A stretch of DNA of 64,000 bases, taken from assembly GCF_014649875.1 (NCBI RefSeq), contig NZ_BMTW01000005.1, positions 166,456 through 230,455 of the forward strand. The letters are read 5' to 3'. Origin of the DNA: Streptomyces rubiginosohelvolus (GTDB lineage Bacteria; Actinomycetota; Actinomycetes; Streptomycetales; Streptomycetaceae). Below the pieces are notes generated by a model, which made no database searches, was not told the origin of the DNA, and saw nothing but the letters and a program-made list of their open reading frames with translations. This document shows positions 1-11,103 of the stretch, piece after piece (position 1 is the stretch's first letter; each line of letters begins with the position of its first letter). Position numbers and translations under genes: made by a program.

Positions 1-120
1 CCTTGTGTCCGTGTTCTGTCACGACCGGTCCGGCCCGGACAACCCTCCTCGTCCGGCACCGGTCTTGAGAGATGAAGGACCGCAGTCAGCCCCCATGCGC
101 CCCACGACCGAAGGACTTCC

Positions 121-1410
121 ATGCGTATCGCCCCTTCCCGCAGCCGTACCCTGCGCGGCGGGACTGCCGCCGTTGCCGCCGCAGCGCTGGTGGCGCTGGG
201 CGCCGTCCCGGCGCTCGCCGCGGACCCGGAGCCGGACCTCGGCGTCGGAACGATCGCGCCGGTCAAGGGGGTCCAGCCCGGAAGCTCCTTCTCGACCCCG
301 CTGACCTTCCTCAACAAGGGGACGGAGGAGGTGCCCTCGGCCTGGGTGACGTACTCCGTGTCACCGGGCCTGAAGGCGGAGGAGACGCACGAGAACTGCA
401 CCTACTACACCATCGGCTCCTACGACGAGATGCCCGCGTCGAACGTCGCCTCCTGCAAGATCGACCAGCCGCTGAAGCCGGGCGTCGTCTACGGCACGGC
501 GAAGCCCGTCTCGCTCAAGGCGCTCGACTCCGCGTTCCGGGACAACCTGCGGGTGTCGATCGGCGTGCACGAGCCCGGCCCGGACGACGGGGGCTCCACC
601 GAGCCGGTGCCCGGGACCGGTGACCCGCTCACCCTGGTCGAGAAGGGCCCGGCCACCGACGCCGACCGGACGAACCACCCCGAGGCGTACGCCAGGGCGG
701 ACGTCACCGCCGCGAACACCGCGGACTTCGCCCTGACCGGCGACGAGAAGCGGGGGAAGGTCGGCGAGAAGGTCACCGCGACGGTGAAGTTCGCCAACAA
801 GGGCCCCGCCCGCGTCCAGGGGCTCCCCGACCAGAGCGTCACCACGGTCGACATCCACATCCCGAAGGGCACCTCCGTCGTCAAGCCGTACGACTTCTGC
901 GAGGTGATCACCAAGACCCACTACCGCTGCGGCACCTCCCAGTCCTGGGTCGACGTGAACGGCGGCGAGAGCTACCCCTTCGTCCTGCGCATCGACAAGG
1001 CGGTCGGCCGCACCACCGGCGAGGTCTCCTTCACCGGCCAGGAGCGCCCCTTCGACCGGAACGCCGGGAACGACACCGCGCAGATCGTGATCGACACCGG
1101 CAAGGACGAGGGCACGGCGGGCTCCTCGGGCTCCAACGGTTCCTCCGGCTCCACCGGGGGCTCCTCGTCCACCGGAGGCTCCGGCTCCACCGGCTCCACG
1201 AGCACCACCGGCTCCACCGGCACCTCCGGCGGCGCCGCCGACACGGGCGGCTCGACGACCGGCGGCGCCACCCCCCAGACCGGCGGCAACCTCGCGGCGA
1301 CCGGCTCGGACTCCACCGGCCCGCTCATCGGCATGGCGGCCGCGGCGGTGGCCGCGGGCGGCGGCATCCTGTGGGCCGTGCGCCGGCGGTCGGCGGCCCA
1401 GGGCGGCTGA
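121..1410 (+). CDS. Secreted LAxTG cell-wall-anchored surface protein
   Basis: A 429-residue exported protein of unknown binding function. The N-terminus is a classical signal peptide (basic start, Ala/Val-rich core, cleavage near ALAADP at about residue 34). The middle has beta-rich, DUF11-like segments with paired cysteines. A low-complexity Gly/Ser/Thr linker fills roughly residues 330-385. The C-terminus shows a sorting signal: LAATG, then a hydrophobic stretch, then WAVRRRS. LAxTG is the motif of actinobacterial class E sortases, so covalent attachment to peptidoglycan is expected. The ATG is preceded by GAAGGAC at good spacing, and a strong terminator follows the stop. The surface role is inferred from architecture only; no enzymatic motif is visible. 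Confidence 0.8.
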   Translation: MRIAPSRSRTLRGGTAAVAAAALVALGAVPALAADPEPDLGVGTIAPVKGVQPGSSFSTPLTFLNKGTEEVPSAWVTYSVSPGLKAEETHENCTYYTIGSYDEMPASNVASCKIDQPLKPGVVYGTAKPVSLKALDSAFRDNLRVSIGVHEPGPDDGGSTEPVPGTGDPLTLVEKGPATDADRTNHPEAYARADVTAANTADFALTGDEKRGKVGEKVTATVKFANKGPARVQGLPDQSVTTVDIHIPKGTSVVKPYDFCEVITKTHYRCGTSQSWVDVNGGESYPFVLRIDKAVGRTTGEVSFTGQERPFDRNAGNDTAQIVIDTGKDEGTAGSSGSNGSSGSTGGSSSTGGSGSTGSTSTTGSTGTSGGAADTGGSTTGGATPQTGGNLAATGSDSTGPLIGMAAAAVAAGGGILWAVRRRSAAQGG

Positions 1411-1424
1411 CGACCGGACCGACA

Positions 1425-1460
1425 CGACCGGGCGGGACCCTCACGGGTTCCGCCCGGTCG
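1425..1460 (+). terminator. Terminator hairpin after the LAxTG protein
   Basis: Two 16-base arms (1425-1440 and 1445-1460) pair with one wobble around a 4-base loop. It lies 15 bases past the stop. There is no U tract, as is common in Streptomyces terminators. Confidence 0.8.
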
Positions 1461-1550
1461 GCCGTTGACCTGCATCCTTTCCCGGAAGTGCGTATCTGAC
1501 AGTCAAGTGGGTTCTGGTCAGGCCCTGTTCGCGCGCCAAGGATGGTCCCC

Positions 1551-2456
1551 ATGACGCAAGCGCACACGACCACCGAACCCGCACCCGCATCCACCCCCGT
1601 CACCGTCCTGGGCCTCGGTGACATGGGCCGCTCCCTGGCCCGAGCCTTCCTTGCCGCCGGCCACCCCACCACCGTCTGGAACCGCTCGCCCGGGAAGGGC
1701 GAGGACGTCGTCGCGCTGGGCGCGGTGCGGGCCGCGTCCGCCGAGGAGGCCGTGCGGGCGAGCGGACTCGTCGTGGTCTGCCTCGTCGACTACGACGCCT
1801 CCGACGCGGTCCTGGAACCGCTGGCCGGAGCGCTGGAGGGGCGGGTCCTGGTCAACCTGACCTCGGACACCCCGGCCCGTTCCCGGCAGGCCGCCGCCTG
1901 GGCCGCGAAGCACTCCCTGGCCTACCTCGACGGGGCGATCATGGTGCCGGTCGACGTGGTCGGCACAGCGGACGCCCTGGTCTTCCACTCCGGCGACCGT
2001 GCCGCCTACGCCGCGCACGAGGACACCCTCAAGGCGCTCGGTGAGCCCGCCACCTACCTGGGCGAGGACCACGGCCTGGCCGCCGCCCACGACATGGCGA
2101 CGCTGGACTTCTTCTACGGGGCCATGGGCGGTCTCGTCCACGCCTTCGCGCTGGCCCGAGCGGAAGGCATCGAGCCCGCCTCGCTCGCCCCGTACCTCAC
2201 CACGATCACCGGCATCCTGCCGCCGATCGTGGAGTACACCGCGGCGGAGGCCGGCTCCGGTGCGTACCCCGCCAACGGCGCGAACCTCGGCATGATGGCG
2301 GCGAGCGTCGACCACATCCTGCACACCGCGAAGGACCGGGGCCTGGACGTCTCGCAGCTGGCCGGGCTCAAGTCGCTCACCGACCGGGCGATCGCCCAGG
2401 GACGCGGCCCCGGCTCCTGGTCGAGCCTTGTCGAGGTGATCGCCGCCGAACGCTGA
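1551..2456 (+). CDS. NAD(P)-dependent oxidoreductase, imine-reductase / 6PGDH-like family
   Basis: A 301-residue protein of the 3-hydroxyisobutyrate dehydrogenase / imine reductase superfamily. Near the N-terminus sits a Rossmann fold with the dinucleotide motif GLGDMGR, followed by WNRSPGK, the NADP-phosphate binding pattern. The C-terminal half is helical, as in the family's dimerisation domain, and the length fits imine reductases. The ATG at 1551 is preferred because AAGGA lies nine bases upstream; an in-frame ATG at 1542 would sit on top of that site. The substrate is not predictable from sequence. The gene stands alone and is convergent with glgB, with a strong hairpin between them. Confidence 0.85.
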   Translation: MTQAHTTTEPAPASTPVTVLGLGDMGRSLARAFLAAGHPTTVWNRSPGKGEDVVALGAVRAASAEEAVRASGLVVVCLVDYDASDAVLEPLAGALEGRVLVNLTSDTPARSRQAAAWAAKHSLAYLDGAIMVPVDVVGTADALVFHSGDRAAYAAHEDTLKALGEPATYLGEDHGLAAAHDMATLDFFYGAMGGLVHAFALARAEGIEPASLAPYLTTITGILPPIVEYTAAEAGSGAYPANGANLGMMAASVDHILHTAKDRGLDVSQLAGLKSLTDRAIAQGRGPGSWSSLVEVIAAER

Positions 2457-2474
2457 CCGGCCCGGAACGGGGGA

Positions 2475-2514
2475 GGGGCCGGTACCGCGCCACATCGGAC
2501 GCGGTACCGGCCCC
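2475..2514. terminator. Bidirectional terminator between oxidoreductase and glgB
   Basis: A perfect 15-bp stem (2475-2489 with 2500-2514) and a 10-base loop, lying between two convergent stop codons. It can serve both genes. Confidence 0.85.
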
Positions 2515-2539
2515 GGCCGCTTTCACGGTCCCGTACGGG

Positions 2540-4966
2540 CTACGCCGGGCGGAACCACACCGTCGCCAGCGGCGGCAGCGTCAGCGAGATGCTGGACGGC
2601 CGGCCGTGCGCGGGCACCGCCTCCGCCTTGAGCGGCTCCTCGTTGCGCACATCGCCGCCGCCGTACCGGGCCGCGTCGGTGTTGAGGACCTCCACCCAGC
2701 CCTCCGTGCCGGTCTCGGGCACCCCCAAGCGGTAGTCGCTCCGGACCGCCGGCGAGAAGTGCGAGACCGCGAGCAGCGGCGAGCCGTCCGCGTCGTAGCG
2801 CAGGAACGCGAACACGTTGTCCTCGGCCGCCCCGCCGTCCACCCAGCTGAACCCCTCCGGCGAGGTGTCCCGCTGCCACAGCGCGGGCACCGCCCCGTAC
2901 ACCGCGTTCAGATCGCCCACCAGGTCCCGCACCCCGCGGTGGTCGCCGGACGCCTCGTACGACGGGTCCAGCAGCCACCAGTCCGGGCCGTGGCCCTCCG
3001 ACCACTCCGCGCCCTGGGCGAACTCCTGCCCCATGAAGAGGAGTTGCTTACCCGGGTGGGCCCACATGAAGCCCAGATAGGCGCGGTGGTTGGCGCGCTG
3101 CTGCCACCAGTCGCCGGGCATCTTCGACACCAGCGCCTGCTTGCCGTGCACCACCTCGTCGTGCGAGATCGGCAGCACGTAGTTCTCGCTGTACGCGTAC
3201 ACCATCGAGAACGTCATCTCGTTGTGGTGGTACTTGCGGTGGATCGGCTCCTTGGACACGTACTGGAGCGAGTCGTGCATCCAGCCCATGTTCCACTTCA
3301 GCCCGAAGCCAAGCCCCCCGCTGTCGGTGGGGCGCGTGACGCCGTCCCAGGCGGTGGACTCCTCGGCGATGGTGACGACGCCCGGGTTGCGGCGGTAGAC
3401 GGTCGCGTTCATCTCCTGGAGGAAGGCGACCGCGTCCAGGTTCTCCCGGCCGCCGAACTCGTTGGGCGACCACTGGCCGTCCTCGCGGGAGTAGTCGAGG
3501 TAGAGCATCGAGGCGACCGCGTCGACCCGCAGCCCGTCGATGTGGAACTCCTCGCACCAGTACGTGGCGTTGGCGACCAGGAAGTTGCGGACCTCGGTGC
3601 GGCCGTAGTCGAACTCCAGCGTCCCCCAGTCCGGGTGCGCCGCGCGCTGCGGGTCGGCGTGCTCGTACAGCGGACGCCCGTCGAACTCGGCCAACGCCCA
3701 GTCGTCGCGCGGGAAATGGGCCGGGACCCAGTCCATGATGACGCCGATGCCCGCCCGGTGCAGGGCGTCGACGAGGAAGCGGAAGTCGTCCGGGGTGCCC
3801 AGCCGGGAGGTCGGCGCGTAGAACCCGGTGACCTGATAGCCCCAGGAGCCGCCGAAGGGGTGTTCGGAGACCGGCATCAGCTCGACGTGCGTGAACCCGA
3901 GGTCCTTGACGTAAGCGGGCAGCTGCTCGGCAAGTTGACGGTACGTCAGTCCGGGTCGCCAAGAAGCGAGATGCACCTCGTACACCGAGAACGGGGCCTC
4001 GTGCACCGGGCGGTCGCCCCGGTGCGCCATCCAGTCCGCGTCCTGCCACGCGTGGTGCTTGGCGGTGACGATCGACGCGGTCGCGGGCGGGACCTCGGTG
4101 CGCCGGGCCATCGGGTCGGCCCGCACCGTGTGCGAACCGTCCGGGCGGCAGATGTCGTACTTGTACAGCGCGCCCTCGCCGACCCCCGGCAGGAACAGCT
4201 CCCACACTCCGGTCGAGCCGAGCGACCGCATAGGGAAGCCCGTGCCGTCCCAGTAGGTGAAGTCACCGGTGATCCGCACCCCGCGCGCGTTCGGCGCCCA
4301 CAGGGTGAACCGGGTCCCGGCCACCCCCTGGTGCTCCATCGGCTCCGCGCCGAGCGCCCGCCACAGCTCCTCGTGGCGTCCCTCGCCGATCAGATGCAGA
4401 TCGAGGTCGCCGATCGACGGCCAGAAGCGGTACGGGTCCTCCACCTCGACGGTGTTGTCGTCGTACGCCACTTCCAGCCGGTACGCGGGCACCTGCGGCA
4501 CCGGCAGCACACCGGAGAAGAAGCCGTCCCCGTCGTCGTGCAGCTCGGCCCGCAGCCCCGTCGCCAGCACGGTGACGGTCCGGGCGTACGGCCGCAGCGC
4601 CCGGACGAGCACCCCGCCGGGGATCGGGTGGGCGCCGAGCACGTCGTGCGGCGCGTGGTGGTCGCCGGCCAGCAGCCGGCCGCGGTCCGCGCCGTCCAGG
4701 GCCGGTGCGGGGCGGGCGCCCTGGCCGTCACCGGCCTGCCGCGGGCGCGGCGGGCCCGCGTCAGCCCGCTTGGGCCGGGTGCGCTTGGCGGGCGCGGCCT
4801 TGGTGGCGGTGGCGGCGGGCACCGGTGCGGGGGTGGCCGCCGTGTCGGCTGCGGTCTCGGCGGCTGCGGGCTCGACGGCGGGTTCGGCGACGGTCTCGAC
4901 AGCCGCCTCGGCGGGAACCTCGGCGGACTTGCGGGATGCCTTGCGGGACGGCTTGCGGGCGGTCAC
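2540..4966 (-). CDS. glgB: 1,4-alpha-glucan branching enzyme GlgB
   Basis: An 808-residue GH13 branching enzyme that cuts alpha-1,4-glucan and rejoins it through alpha-1,6 bonds. After a disordered Ala/Pro/Lys-rich extension of about 80 residues come a branching-enzyme N-domain, a CBM48 module and the catalytic barrel. Catalytic signatures are [11 protein letters not shown] (nucleophile Asp), [10 protein letters not shown] (acid/base Glu) and [11 protein letters not shown]. The GTG at 4966 is chosen because GAGGAGG precedes it; the frame stays open further upstream but runs into the next gene. It is the last gene of the GlgE-pathway cluster, 77 bases after mak, and probably branches the GlgE product. 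Confidence 0.95.
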   Translation of the reverse strand: MTARKPSRKASRKSAEVPAEAAVETVAEPAVEPAAAETAADTAATPAPVPAATATKAAPAKRTRPKRADAGPPRPRQAGDGQGARPAPALDGADRGRLLAGDHHAPHDVLGAHPIPGGVLVRALRPYARTVTVLATGLRAELHDDGDGFFSGVLPVPQVPAYRLEVAYDDNTVEVEDPYRFWPSIGDLDLHLIGEGRHEELWRALGAEPMEHQGVAGTRFTLWAPNARGVRITGDFTYWDGTGFPMRSLGSTGVWELFLPGVGEGALYKYDICRPDGSHTVRADPMARRTEVPPATASIVTAKHHAWQDADWMAHRGDRPVHEAPFSVYEVHLASWRPGLTYRQLAEQLPAYVKDLGFTHVELMPVSEHPFGGSWGYQVTGFYAPTSRLGTPDDFRFLVDALHRAGIGVIMDWVPAHFPRDDWALAEFDGRPLYEHADPQRAAHPDWGTLEFDYGRTEVRNFLVANATYWCEEFHIDGLRVDAVASMLYLDYSREDGQWSPNEFGGRENLDAVAFLQEMNATVYRRNPGVVTIAEESTAWDGVTRPTDSGGLGFGLKWNMGWMHDSLQYVSKEPIHRKYHHNEMTFSMVYAYSENYVLPISHDEVVHGKQALVSKMPGDWWQQRANHRAYLGFMWAHPGKQLLFMGQEFAQGAEWSEGHGPDWWLLDPSYEASGDHRGVRDLVGDLNAVYGAVPALWQRDTSPEGFSWVDGGAAEDNVFAFLRYDADGSPLLAVSHFSPAVRSDYRLGVPETGTEGWVEVLNTDAARYGGGDVRNEEPLKAEAVPAHGRPSSISLTLPPLATVWFRPA

Positions 4967-5043
4967 AGGGACTGCCTCCTCGGGGAGTGAAGGGGAGAAG
5001 CACGGGCGGAGGGGCGGGAGCGACGGGAGGGGGAGGGGAAGGG

Positions 5044-6465
5044 TCAGGCCGCCGCGGACTGGGCCAGCCGTTGGATGGCCGCCATCGGCACCGGCAGCCA
5101 GTCGGGGCGGTGCCGGGCCTCGTACACCACCTCGTACACGGCCTTGTCGGTCTCGTGGGCGCGCAGCAGCTCCGGTTCGCCACGCGGATCGCTGCCCGAG
5201 GCCTGCGCGTACCCCTCGCAGTAGGCGGCACGGCAGCGGGCCGCCCACTCCGGGTTCCACGGGCGGTGCGAGCGGGCCGCGTAGTCGAAGGACCGCAGCA
5301 TGCCCGCGACATCGCGCACCGGAGGTGCGGGCATCCGGCGCTCGGGCAGCGGGCGGGCCGGTTCGCCCTCGAAGTCGATCAGCGACCAGAAGCCGTCGGC
5401 GGAGCGCAGCGTCTGCCCGAGATGGAGATCGCCGTGCACCCGCTGCTGGGCCCAGCCGCTGCCCCGGACCCCGAGGTCCGTCACCGCGTCGAACGCGGCG
5501 CGCAGCCCGGGGACGTACGGCACGAGCGCCGGGACCGCCTGGGCGGCGGCCTCCAGCCGCTGGGTCATCTGGGCGACGAGCTGCCGGGTCTGGGTGCCGC
5601 GCAGCGCCGGGGTCGGCAGCGCGGCGGCGAGCGCCGTGTGCACCTCGGCGGTGGCCCGGCCCAGCGCCCGCGCCTCGGGCAGGAAGTCGCGGCCCGCGGC
5701 GAGCGCGGCCAGCGCGAGCTGCCAGCCGTCACGCGCCCCCTGCAGGAAGGGCTGGAGGACGCCGAGGGTGAGCGGTTCGGCGCCGGGGGCCTCGAACCAG
5801 GCGATCGGGGCGGGTACCCGTTCGCACCCCTCGCCGGTGAGGGCGAGCGGCAGCTCCAGGTCCGGGTTGGTGCCTGGGAAGATGCGCCGGAAGATCTTCA
5901 GGATGAACGCGTCCCCGTAGACCAGCGAGGAGTTGGACTGCTCGGCGTCCAGCACCCGGGGCGCGAGACCGGCCGGGATCTCGGCGGTCCGCTCGAAGCG
6001 CAGCGAGCCGAGACTGCCGGGGCGGCGGAACCGTTCCAGCAGCACATCGGCCAGCCGGGGGTCGTGCAGCGCGTCGTACACGGTCCGTCCGGCGAGCGGC
6101 CCCCGCTCCACCCGGCCGACCAGCGCTCCGGCGAGCACCGGCGGCAGTGACGTCCTTACGCCCAGGAGCAGTTGGTAGCAGTCGTCGGCCGCCCGGACCG
6201 ACCGGGAGGGCTGTTCGACCCGCAGCAGGAGGTGCAGGAGCCCGGGGCCCGCCGTGCCGTGCACCGGCACCATCTCGGTGGCCGAGACCAGCCGGAAGCC
6301 GGTGACGGGCCGGCCCTTGCCGGCGAACCAGCGCTGCCGGGGCAGCCATTCGTGGAGCAGCGGAGCGAGGGACGGGAGCAGGGCCCCGTCCGTCGTACTT
6401 CCGGTGGTTGCGCTGTTCCTCGTGCTCTTCGCCAGGGCGACGTGAGTGGATGCAGCCTCCGACAT
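5044..6465 (-). CDS. mak: Maltokinase (Mak/Pep2)
   Basis: A 473-residue kinase that phosphorylates maltose to alpha-maltose-1-phosphate, the donor substrate for GlgE. It has an aminoglycoside-phosphotransferase-like fold. Visible parts are the N-terminal cap with [11 protein letters not shown], the nucleotide lysine segment [10 protein letters not shown], the catalytic loop VHGDLHLGQ and the metal motif LIDFEGEP. Length matches characterised actinobacterial maltokinases. The ATG at 6465 follows AAAGGA. It lies between treS and glgB, the order known for the GlgE pathway. A hairpin at 6653-6680 separates it from treS, so it probably also has its own promoter in the 230-bp gap. Confidence 0.93.
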   Translation of the reverse strand: MSEAASTHVALAKSTRNSATTGSTTDGALLPSLAPLLHEWLPRQRWFAGKGRPVTGFRLVSATEMVPVHGTAGPGLLHLLLRVEQPSRSVRAADDCYQLLLGVRTSLPPVLAGALVGRVERGPLAGRTVYDALHDPRLADVLLERFRRPGSLGSLRFERTAEIPAGLAPRVLDAEQSNSSLVYGDAFILKIFRRIFPGTNPDLELPLALTGEGCERVPAPIAWFEAPGAEPLTLGVLQPFLQGARDGWQLALAALAAGRDFLPEARALGRATAEVHTALAAALPTPALRGTQTRQLVAQMTQRLEAAAQAVPALVPYVPGLRAAFDAVTDLGVRGSGWAQQRVHGDLHLGQTLRSADGFWSLIDFEGEPARPLPERRMPAPPVRDVAGMLRSFDYAARSHRPWNPEWAARCRAAYCEGYAQASGSDPRGEPELLRAHETDKAVYEVVYEARHRPDWLPVPMAAIQRLAQSAAA

Positions 6466-6652
6466 GGCATCGCGTCCTTTCCCCGGGCACACAGGATGCG
6501 AAGAGTGTCCCGGATTGCGGCAATGGCTGTCCGGCTGTGCGGGACGTGTCGGGAGAGGAAGGTGCTTACGGACTCGAACGGCGGAACCGTGACGGCCCGG
6601 GGCGAGGGAACCGGTGAGTGCCCCGGGGTTCTCGTTTCGCTCAGAGTGCCCC

Positions 6653-6680
6653 GTGCGGGGCGGTGGAAACCGCCCCGCAC
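6653..6680 (-). terminator. Hairpin between treS and mak
   Basis: A perfect 12-bp stem (6653-6664 with 6669-6680) with a GGAA loop, 16 bases past the treS stop on the minus strand. It likely limits read-through into mak. Confidence 0.75.
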
Positions 6681-6695
6681 GTAACCGACGCTCTC

Positions 6696-8398
6696 TCAGG
6701 CCGGCGGCGCGTCCTTGCGCAGCCGGAACCAGTAGAAGCCGTGTCCCGCAAGGGTCAGCAGGTAGGGCCACTGACCGATGGCCGGGAAGCGTACCCCGCC
6801 GATCAATTCCACCGGATGACGTCCGTTGAACGATCGGAGGTCCAGTTCCGTCGGCTGCGCGAACCGCGAGAAGTTGTGCACGCACAGGACGAGGTCGTCC
6901 TTGTACTCGCGGGTGAACGCCAGCACCGCCGGGTTGGAGGACGGGAGTTCGGTGTACTCGCCGAGACCGAAGGCCGGATTCTGCTTCCGGATCTCGATCA
7001 TCCGGCGGGTCCAGTGCAGCAGCGAGGACGGCGAGGCCATCGACGCCTCGACGTTGGTGACCTGGTAGCCGTAGACCGGGTCCATGATCGTGGGGAGGTA
7101 GAGCCGCCCCGGATCGCTGGAGGAGAACCCGGCGTTGCGGTCGGGCGTCCACTGCATCGGTGTGCGCACCGCGTCCCGGTCGCCCAGCCAGATGTTGTCG
7201 CCCATCCCGATCTCGTCCCCGTAGTAGAGGATCGGGGAGCCGGGCAGCGACAGCAGCAGCGCGGTGAACAGCTCGATCTGGTTGCGGTCGTTGTCCAGCA
7301 GCGGGGCGAGCCGCCTGCGGATGCCGATGTTGGCGCGCATCCGCGGGTCCTTGGCGTACTCCGCGTACATGTAGTCGCGTTCTTCGTCCGTGACCATTTC
7401 GAGCGTGAGCTCGTCGTGGTTACGGAGGAAGATGCCCCACTGGCAGTTCTTCGGGATCTCCGGGGTCTTGGCCAGGATTTCGGAGACCGGGTAGCGGCTC
7501 TCGCGGCGCACCGCCATGAAGATCCGCGGCATCACGGGGAAGTGGAACGCCATGTGGCATTCGTCGCCGCCCGCCTCGTAGTCGCCGAAGTAGTCGACGA
7601 CGTCCTCCGGCCACTGGTTGGCCTCGGCGAGGAGGACGGTGTCCGGGTAGTTGGCGTCGATCTCCTTGCGGACCCGCTTGAGGAAGTGGTGGGTCTCGGG
7701 GAGGTTCTCGCAGTTGGTGCCCTCGCGCTGGTAGAGGTAGGGCACCGCGTCGACCCGGAAGCCGTCGATGCCCAGGTCCAGCCAGAACCGCAGGGCCGCG
7801 AGGATCTCCTCCTGGACCGCCGGGTTCTCGTAGTTGAGGTCCGGCTGGTGCGAGAAGAAGCGGTGCCAGTAGTACTGCTTGCGCACCGGGTCGAAGGTCC
7901 AGTTGGACGTCTCGGTGTCGACGAAGATGATCCGGGCGTCCTGGAACTGCTTGTCGTCGTCCGCCCAGACGTAGTAGTCGCCGTACGGCCCGTCGGGGTC
8001 GGTCCGGGACTGCTGGAACCACTCGTGCTGATCGCTCGTGTGGTTCATGACGAAGTCGATGATGACGCGCATGCCGCGCTGGTGCGAGGCGTCCACGAAC
8101 TCCACGAAGTCGGCGAGGTCGCCGAACTCCGGGAGCACGGCGGTGTAGTCGGAGACGTCGTAGCCCCCGTCGCGCAGCGGCGACTTGAAGAACGGCGGCA
8201 GCCAGAGGCAGTCGACGCCGAGCCACTGGAGATAGTCCAGCTTGGCGGTGATGCCCTTGAGGTCGCCGATTCCGTCGCCGTTGGAGTCCTGGAAGGACCG
8301 GACGAGCACCTCGTAGAAGACGGCTCGTTTGAACCAGTCGGGATCGCGGTCCTTGGCGGGGGTGTCCTCGAACGTGTCGGGGACAGGCTCATTGACGA

Positions 8399-8402
<4 letters not shown>
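6696..8402 (-). CDS. treS: Trehalose synthase (maltose alpha-D-glucosyltransferase) TreS
   Basis: A 568-residue GH13 enzyme that interconverts trehalose and maltose, feeding maltose to Mak. Signatures in order: [15 protein letters not shown] at the barrel start, [24 protein letters not shown] (nucleophile Asp), [12 protein letters not shown] (acid/base Glu) and [11 protein letters not shown]. The start overlaps the glgE stop as ATGA (8399-8402), which implies translational coupling. GGAGG lies 12 bases upstream. It is a stand-alone TreS; the maltokinase is a separate gene here and not fused. Confidence 0.95.
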
Positions 8403-10417
<2,015 letters not shown>

Positions 10418-10571
10418 GGAATCACCTGGGGGCTGGAGGAGCTCGGCGTGCACGGAGGACGGCACGGGCGCGGAGGACCGACCGCGTGTGCCGCGAAGAC
10501 GGGGATCTGTCCTTTGTAACTGCTCAGCTGTCTGCTGACGGGCTGTGGGCATGGCCGCTCCTGTCCGCGTT

Positions 10572-10593
10572 CACTCGAATGGCACTCGAATGG
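10572..10593 (-). promoter_or_regulatory. Tandem 11-bp direct repeat, candidate SARP-type site for glgE
   Basis: Two perfect adjacent copies of CACTCGAATGG. On the minus strand they give TCGAGTG-CCAT-TCGAGTG: two heptamers with a 4-base spacer, close to the TCGAGC(G/C) repeat pattern known for SARP activators. Eight bases further toward glgE is CAGGAG, a weak -10 candidate. Binding is inferred. Confidence 0.45.
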
Positions 10594-11046
10594 GTGGGTC
10601 GCGGGGGTTTCGTGCATGTTTCGGGATGCACGGGAGAACGAGTGCGGGCCGGGTCGTGCCGTGTACCGGGGAAGCCTTCCCCGCGTCGGAGGGTGGGAAA
10701 TCCGGCGCCGTGTTAACTACTCGGTCGTAACGGGCCGCTCGGGCTCCGCCGCACGCGGCGCGCACGCCCCGCCCGGCGCAGGAGACCCGAAGCGCCCCCA
10801 CGGGTTCCGGATACCCGCTCTGCGGCGCCACACGGCAGCTTTCCCTGTGGCAATGAGGTCCACAAGGCCGCGTACGGGAGGGAAATCGGCCAAACCCCCA
10901 GGTGGGAGGAGTGGCGGGAGATCACTGATGGGGTGCGTGGGGCATCTGTGGGGAGGCGCGCGGCGTGTGGGCCCCGGGCCGGGCGCGCCCTCCGCGCGCC
11001 GTGGCAGCCCGCCACGGACGGCCGCTACCGTCAGGGGTGACGGAAG

Positions 11047-11068
11047 GGACGCACACCGTGGTGCGTCC
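11047..11068. promoter_or_regulatory. Inverted repeat in the glgP leader
   Basis: Eight-base arms GGACGCAC and GTGCGTCC are separated by six bases, ending 35 bases before the glgP start. It could be an operator or a leader hairpin. Confidence 0.45.
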
Positions 11069-11103
11069 GCTCGGATGCGCAAGTCCCCTGTAAAGGTGGA
11101 GCA

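Larger units (their letters stand above)
10418..11103. other. Divergent glgE/glgP control region, no gene seen
   Basis: A 686-bp region between two divergent start codons. It contains the 11-bp tandem repeat (10572-10593) facing glgE and an inverted repeat (11047-11068) just before glgP. Short open frames here have no ribosome sites or recognisable products. Confidence 0.6.

Noticed and set aside
2606..4990. Long plus-strand open frame (794 codons) opposite glgB
   Set aside because: It is antisense to a clear GH13 enzyme and has the Arg/Val/His-rich composition of GC-rich shadow frames. No domain or ribosome site.
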